Assembly (NCBI GenBank): GCA_013146195.2
Contig: CM028384.1
Span: 76,542,728-76,606,727, forward strand
Source: Codonopsis lanceolata
Taxonomy: Eukaryota > Streptophyta > Magnoliopsida > Asterales > Campanulaceae
DNA length: 64,000 nucleotides
Reading direction: 5' to 3'
Made by a program: the position numbers and the translations under genes. How positions within the stretch are numbered: position 1 is the first letter of the stretch; every line of letters begins with the position of its first letter. The notes beneath the pieces are model-generated. The model was given only the letters and a program-made list of their open reading frames with translations, ran no database searches and was not told the DNA's origin. Shown here one piece after another: positions 59,065 through 64,000 of the stretch.

Positions 59065-59585
59065 GAATTGATCCATATTGGATGTGGAACAAATATGGGG
59101 CGTCTTCATTCATGTAATTGTAAAAAAGAAAAACAAAGAAAAGAAATGAAAAAGCTTGCTCATAATTATTAACTACACAGGGGTTTTCAAACATTCAATT
59201 AATATTTTGGTGCTTATACTTTACAAAATCTAATTAGTTTTGTCTCTATCTTTAATTTTCAGTATCTCATCCTCTCTATATTTCTCCCTAAATTGGGATT
59301 TTGATCGTAAAACTTGCGCCTATCGTATTTTTTATAACTTCATTTTCTTTTTATATTTGAAAGCGGTTTTCAAAATTGTATGTTTCTATGGAGGTTAAAC
59401 CCTAAAGAATGATTGTGTAATTTTTTACGGTCAGGGACGGAAGAATCAAATTGCAAATTGAGAGCCAAAATAAAATCTAAGGACTTTTATGTAACTAGTT
59501 TTTTTTAACCCATCAACTAAATCCTTCGTAAACAAAATTAAGAGGATAAAAAATCTTAAAAGATAAAATAAGAAGAATCGGTTTA
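59065..59585. other. 3' flank of the phosphohexomutase-like gene
   Basis: AT-rich, contains the presumed 3'-UTR. No further feature. Confidence 0.5.
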
Positions 59586-60137
59586 TTAACAAATACATAT
59601 AAGTATATCACTAATCATTATAGATTCTAAAAAAATTTCCTTATACACAACATTTGTTGTCATATTATTTGTTTTTTCATCTTCACTGCATATCAGTATC
59701 TTCAAACCAAAATAATTTGTTACTCTTGAAACTGCAACATATAATTGGGCATGGCCAAATACTAGTTTTTTCAAAACGATACCTACGTGCAATTATTGAT
59801 TTTGGCACGAGTTAATTGTCGATACATATGATACCAGTAATGAAAATTATATTTTCTGGAACTTGAAAGACAGTCTTACATCGGATGGAGTTAATAACAA
59901 TCTTGGGATAAAAACATTTTCTTCAACATTGCTTCCTTTCAAAAATTTTGTTTCAACGATGTGATCCCCAAGATTTATGATGATTAGTCTTGTTCTATTG
60001 TACAACCATGCAGCATGGTCAATGTTTCTCAATAGCAATACTGAAACATCAATTTGAAGTGTCAATTCATGGCCTGACAACCGGCCCGAACAATTTATGC
60101 TATTCAAAAACTCTGTAGAATGAATGCTTTCGAACAA
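59586..60137 (-). pseudogene. Helitron Rep/PIF1-like helicase C-terminal remnant
   Basis: Minus-strand frames at 60137-59847 (FLNSINCSGRLSGHELTLQI, then LLRNIDHAAWLYNRTRLIII and NVFIPRLLLTPSDVRLSFKF) and 59792-59586 (VFGHAQLYVAVSRVTNYFGL, KILI, TTNVVYKEIF) are the last conserved blocks of the PIF1-type helicase of plant Helitrons. A gap and frameshift separate them, removing the 'SQG' block between. The rest of the helicase and the Rep domain are absent. Related DNA appears at about 44200-44300. Confidence 0.88.
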
Positions 60138-60189
60138 ACTTGATAATTTTAAATAAGTTCTTCCTTTTGAATGATTAATTTTATTAAAT

Positions 60190-60945
60190 TATATTTGTAT
60201 TTTATGAATAAAGAAATTTTTGATAAGAAAATAAACTAAAATCAAAATAACGAAAATAATTTTACTGTTAACTATTAATTTTGTTTCGTAAATTATTTTG
60301 ATTTTACTAACTTCCATTATATTTTTTGTTTTATTGACTTCGTAACTATTATTTTTGTTTTATTTTTAAGAATTAGTTTTATGAAAACTTTTGTTCCAGA
60401 AATTATTTTTATTATTTTGCTAACCTTAGTTTAAATTGTTTTGTTTTATTGACTCAGAACTATTCTTGTTGTTTAATCAAATATTTTTATTTTCCTAAGG
60501 TATTTTTGTTTTACATAACTATTTTTAAAAAGTTGTTTTAAACTTTTGTTCTGTAAATTATTTTTAAAATTTTACTAACCTCAGTTTATTTATTTTTTGT
60601 TTTATTGACTCCGTAACTATTATTTTTGTTCCATCAAATATTTTTATTTTACTATTGTATTTTTGTTTTACATAGCTATTTTTAAGAATATGTTTTAAAC
60701 TTTTGTTCCTTAAATTATTTTTATTATTTTAGTAACCTCAATTTAAATTATTTTTGTTTTATTGACTCCGTAACTATTATTTTTGTTTTATCAAATATTT
60801 TTATTTTACTAACATATTTTTGGTTTACATATGTATTTTTAATAATTTGTATTAAACTTTTGTTCTGTATATTAGTCTATTTTACTAATATCCACATTAA
60901 ATTATTTTTGTTTTGTTGATTCTCTAACTTTTATTTTTAAAGTGG
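60190..60945. repeat. AT-rich tandem array, about 150-bp period
   Basis: Diverged units with TTTTATTGACTCCGTAACTA, ATCAAATATTTTTATTTTAC and TTTTAAACTTTTGTTCTGTA recur about every 150 bp (anchors near 60458, 60602, 60755). One more part-unit lies after the solo LTR at 61380-61470, so the LTR inserted into the array. Confidence 0.8.
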
Positions 60946-61376
60946 TGATGTGCGTATTTTGGATCCGCTTCAATGGCGTGTGAGTCTCATCTAATGACCC
61001 ATTATATTTTACGAAATATCAGAAGGCTTGGGCTGGGTAGATAGTCCACGAGCTAGGCTCATTCCATCCAGGTATAAATAACCCCACTAGTCCATAGTGA
61101 TCTCGCTCTCTCACTTCTTTTTTTTTTTTTTTTTTTTTTTAGAATCACACACACACTTGAGGGATACGCGCCCTCTATTTCATACTCAGTGTACTGATAA
61201 ACACGTCGGAGGGTTTTTGGCGGGGGTCCTCCCCGTAGACTCACGGAGTTTATTTTACAAATAATATAACCATAGATCCACCACCGACGACAACATGGCC
61301 ACTGGACGGCGTATCCGGCGACCCACGTCCACATACCTTCGACACCCTCGGTATGATTTTTTTTTGGGATACATCA
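60946..61376 (+). mobile_element. Solo LTR (431 bp)
   Basis: It starts TGATGT and ends ACATCA (perfect 6-bp inverse), with 5-bp flanks AGTGG/AGTTG (one mismatch). TATA box TATAAATA at 61073-61080, a T-run at 61118-61140 and the CGTCGGAGGGTTTTTGGC U5 signature at 61205. No internal domain follows, so it is a solo LTR left by recombination, or a small TRIM-type unit. Confidence 0.82.
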
Positions 61377-61626
61377 AGTTGTTTGTCCCATAAATTATTT
61401 TTATTTTATGAATCTTTTATATTTGTTTTCTTGACTCCAGAACTATAATTTTTGTTTTAGTTACAATTTTTTATGTTTAAAGAGAAAAATGTTTAAATAT
61501 AAGTAAAAGATAGGGGATGGTGGTGATGAGAGAGAAAATATGGAGGAGACGGGAGAGAGAAAGAGTGGAATGGTAACTTTAAAAAGTCAATAATTCAAAA
61601 GTGAGATTTTGGAGGGATAAATCTAT

Positions 61627-61628
<2 letters not shown>

Positions 61629-61701
<73 letters not shown>

Positions 61702-61811
61702 GATGACTATTATTTCTTCTATTGTTTGTGTTTTAGTTATAATATATAATCATAAAGAAAACAATACAAATTCCAAAATAAACACAAACAATAGAAGAAA
61801 TAATAGTCATC

Positions 61812-61863
<52 letters not shown>
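61629..61863. repeat. Near-perfect (TA)n-flanked palindrome
   Basis: (TA)n at 61629-61695 and 61818-61863 flank two about 38-bp arms (61696-61734 and 61780-61817), which are exact inverses (TTGTTGGATGACTATTATTT ... AAATAATAGTCATCCAACAA). The loop is about 45 bp. Including the TA runs each arm is about 85-100 bp. Confidence 0.95.
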
Positions 61864-61868
<5 letters not shown>

Positions 61869-61952
61869 GACTAAATTAAAGGGCTTACATTATGCATATC
61901 AAATTATCCAAAGGTTCATAATAAACAAATGTTATATAATATATATTATATA

Positions 61953-62209
61953 TTCCCTCCGTCCCTAAATTATTGTTCTAGTTGACCCGGCGCACGGATT
62001 AAGAAAAAAAAATTGACTTGATTATTTATATTGGTTTAATGTGTACTTTCCTTTATAGTCCATGTGTATATGACTCATAATTAAATTATGTGAAAAAATA
62101 AGGGTAAAGTGGTAAAAGTGATGTTCTAAAAAAGTAAGTTTCAAACTGGACAATTATTTTGGGACGGACAAAAAAGGAAAGGAAGATGATAATTTAGGGA
62201 CGGAGAGAA
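61953..62209. mobile_element. Stowaway MITE
   Basis: TTCCCTCCGTCCCTAAATTA at the left, inverse TAATTTAGGGACGGAGAGAA at the right, TA on both sides (61951-61952, 62210-62211). 257 bp. Confidence 0.88.
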
Positions 62210-62219
62210 TAGTAAATAA

Positions 62220-62373
62220 AAAAAATATAGGTTGGTTTGGTTCGATACCAAAATCCATGAATTGAATCAAACGGTTTTCTAATTTTTGAACTGAAACTGA
62301 ATTGTTTTTGACCAAAAGTGAACCAAACCGACATGTTTGGTTCGGTTTGGCCGATTCCGATTTACACCCCTAA
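62220..62373. mobile_element. hAT-type terminal fragment
   Basis: GGTTGGTTTGGTTCGATACC, CCGACATGTTTGGTTCGG and the end TTTACACCCCTA resemble hAT subterminal and terminal DNA (compare 16892-17756). No matching left end. Confidence 0.35.
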
Positions 62374-62874
62374 TTATGCGTATCAAAAATGTGACAGAAT
62401 TTAAACTAATAGAGTTTGCTAGTAGAAAGACCAATAATATTACAATTTTTTAAAAAAACTATTAATCGTTCGATTTTTAACCATCCCATTATCTATCGAA
62501 ATACTACATCGGTTCTACTACAACACTAGTTTTACACCCGTGTTAAACGCATGGCCATACAATTTTTTCCAATTAACTTATACTCAAGCGAAACAAAGAA
62601 GAAAAACAAAATTTCAAAAATAAAGAAAAAATAATGTTGGAAGCAACTACTTTCTAAAAAAAAAAAACTGGTTTGTTTTGATTTAAAAATTAGAGACTTG
62701 TATATTTAAGATTTGAGAAAATAAAGTCAATTTTTTAGAAAAAAATTGGGTTTAATAGTATGGCGTGTGTTTCAATGAGTTTTGGTTATTTAATGTTATA
62801 AGAGACGTAATTATAAATGATAAAGTTTGCTATAAAAAAATTAATGAATGTTTCAAGAGTATTGACATTTGACA

Positions 62875-63129
62875 CTCTCTTCATCCCAAAATTATTGTCC
62901 TGTTTGACCGGACATATGGATTAAGACAAAATAATTGACTTGATTATTAATATTGGTTTGATGTGTAGTTTTGTTTAAAGCTTATGTGTATATGACCCAT
63001 AATTAAAGTACGATGAAAAAATAAGAGTAAAGTGGTAAAAGTATTATTATAAAAAAGAAAATTTCGAACAATACAATTATTTTTAGATAGAAGAAATAGG
63101 AAAGCATAACAATATTTTTTACGGTGGAG
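62875..63129. mobile_element. Diverged Stowaway MITE
   Basis: CTCTCTTCATCCCAAAATTA at the left; the right end is a diverged ACGGTGGAG followed by TA. The interior matches the other Stowaway copies (GACTTGATTATTAATATTGG; ATAATTAAAGTACGATGAAA). Confidence 0.75.
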
Positions 63130-63839
63130 TAATAAATATGTAGTGTATAAATTAATCAAAAATGTTAGGTTTACAACCACTCCTACAACTATTGTTATAG
63201 CTAAACTTTGATATGTGTCAAATGTCTTTTGGTAAAAGACAATTTTGTCCTTCACAAAATCTTAATTGTAGCAATAATTTTATAAATAGTTGTAAACTTA
63301 TATAACATTGTTATAAATTATAATATGGTGAATATATAGTTATATAGTAATTGCATTATACGAAAACTAAATAAACAATTAAAATAATATACAACAAAAG
63401 AAGAGAAGCTAATTATAAATAATTACATAGAAAAATAATAACATTATGAAAAAATTGAAATGTTATCGTGGTATATCAATAATTACATGTTAACACACAC
63501 ACACACACACACACACAAAGGAAGAGAGCGAGGAGAGGAAAATAGGAAAGCGTCAGGCAATCTCCTTATTCATCATTCCTCTCAATGGAAATCTCTCTTA
63601 CACTCACTTGCTCTATATCTCGCTTGATTCATCTCTCTTTCTCTAATATTCAACTTTATTATGAGGGAAAATTATTGATTATATTTTTTTGGTGATTTTT
63701 TGGATCTAATGAAACCACATAAAAACATTTTGTTTAATTTTTTCGTATAAAAAATATTTTTGACATTCGGATCGATGCGTCCAAGAAATGCGGATGCACT
63801 TAAACAAGCCCAATCCGAACACGGCTTTCAACGTGTTCT
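63130..63839. other. AT-rich intergenic with a (CA)n microsatellite
   Basis: (AC)n run at about 63493-63518, followed by a GA-rich patch. No gene. Confidence 0.5.
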
Positions 63840-64000
63840 TGAATCCTCAAAGCCCAACTCGCAATATGAATGAGCAAACATAAAGGGGCAGGCACTCCTT
63901 GCAAAGGCCCTCCGGCGTGTGAATTAGTATAAGAGAGTAATCAATTTGACGAGTTTCGCTCATGTAATTAGATTGCGCATACCTCTCTTCATATTTTGCC
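63840..64000 (-). mobile_element. gypsy-type LTR fragment at the right edge
   Basis: On the minus strand, ATTCACACGCCGGAGGGCC (about 63905-63924) matches the CGGAGGG U5 signature of the other gypsy-type LTRs in the window. The extent is cut by the window edge and its other limit is a guess. Confidence 0.4.

Noticed and set aside
61601..61867. Open frame of repeated Ile-Tyr
   Set aside because: Translation of (TA)n repeats.
61867..62400. ATTATGC[AG]TATCAAA on both sides (about 61890 and 62376) as a target duplication
   Set aside because: 15 bp is too long for hAT and no paired terminus starts after the left copy; may be chance or an older duplication.

Overview
The window reads as nuclear DNA of a flowering plant, most likely a eudicot. 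It has AT-rich introns, nuclear genes with plastid-transit-like N termini, plant-type mobile elements (Stowaway MITEs, hAT, MULE, CACTA, SINEs, LINE, Ty1/copia and Ty3/gypsy LTRs, Helitron remnants) and a 100-N scaffold gap at 28596-28695. I cannot name the species. I see no bacterial operons, CRISPR array or canonical tRNA/rRNA gene.

Three host genes are supported, all on the + strand. (1) 3794-15193: a six-exon gene for a 262-residue protein with a Ser-rich, transit-like N terminus and a DprA/SMF-like (SLOG/Rossmann) core. Its introns hold a truncated LINE and two SINEs with target-site duplications. (2) 48830-49640: a three-exon, 178-residue single-C2-domain protein of the CAR (C2-domain ABA-related) family, whose first intron appears to be GC-AG. 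(3) 53526-59064: a seven-exon, 621-residue probably plastidic phosphohexomutase-like protein. From memory, the same CAR/phosphohexomutase neighbourhood exists in Arabidopsis (At1g70790-At1g70820), so this pair is probably an ancient syntenic block.

Nearly everything else is mobile-element DNA. 1-1594: minus-strand Ty3/gypsy LTR plus broken gag, then about 550 bp of TTA-rich low complexity. 15672-18090: a three-level nest (hAT inside MULE inside Stowaway), every level with its own target-site duplication. 18240-21036: a hAT-type element carrying decayed pieces of two unrelated host genes, a CONSTANS-like B-box gene and a protein disulfide isomerase. 21824-28595: a decayed Ty1/copia element running into the gap. 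28696-29760: gypsy-type LTR material. 31292-31930: a hAT MITE with a nested Stowaway, sitting in sequence of organellar flavour. 32970-42558: a long CACTA (En/Spm) element with two broken transposase-gene remnants, an inserted SINE, an inserted hAT MITE and an internal organelle-like block. 42786-43355: another hAT element. 43364-48550 and 49641-53500: AT-rich repeats, Helitron remnants, a TGATGCC/GGCATCA minisatellite and foldback elements. 59065-64000: a Helitron helicase remnant on the minus strand, an AT-rich tandem array split by a solo LTR, a near-perfect (TA)n palindrome, Stowaway copies and a minus-strand LTR fragment at the edge.

The host genes do not form a pathway. The coherent story is insertion history: many insertions can be ordered by nesting because pre-insertion sites can be read from target-site duplications.
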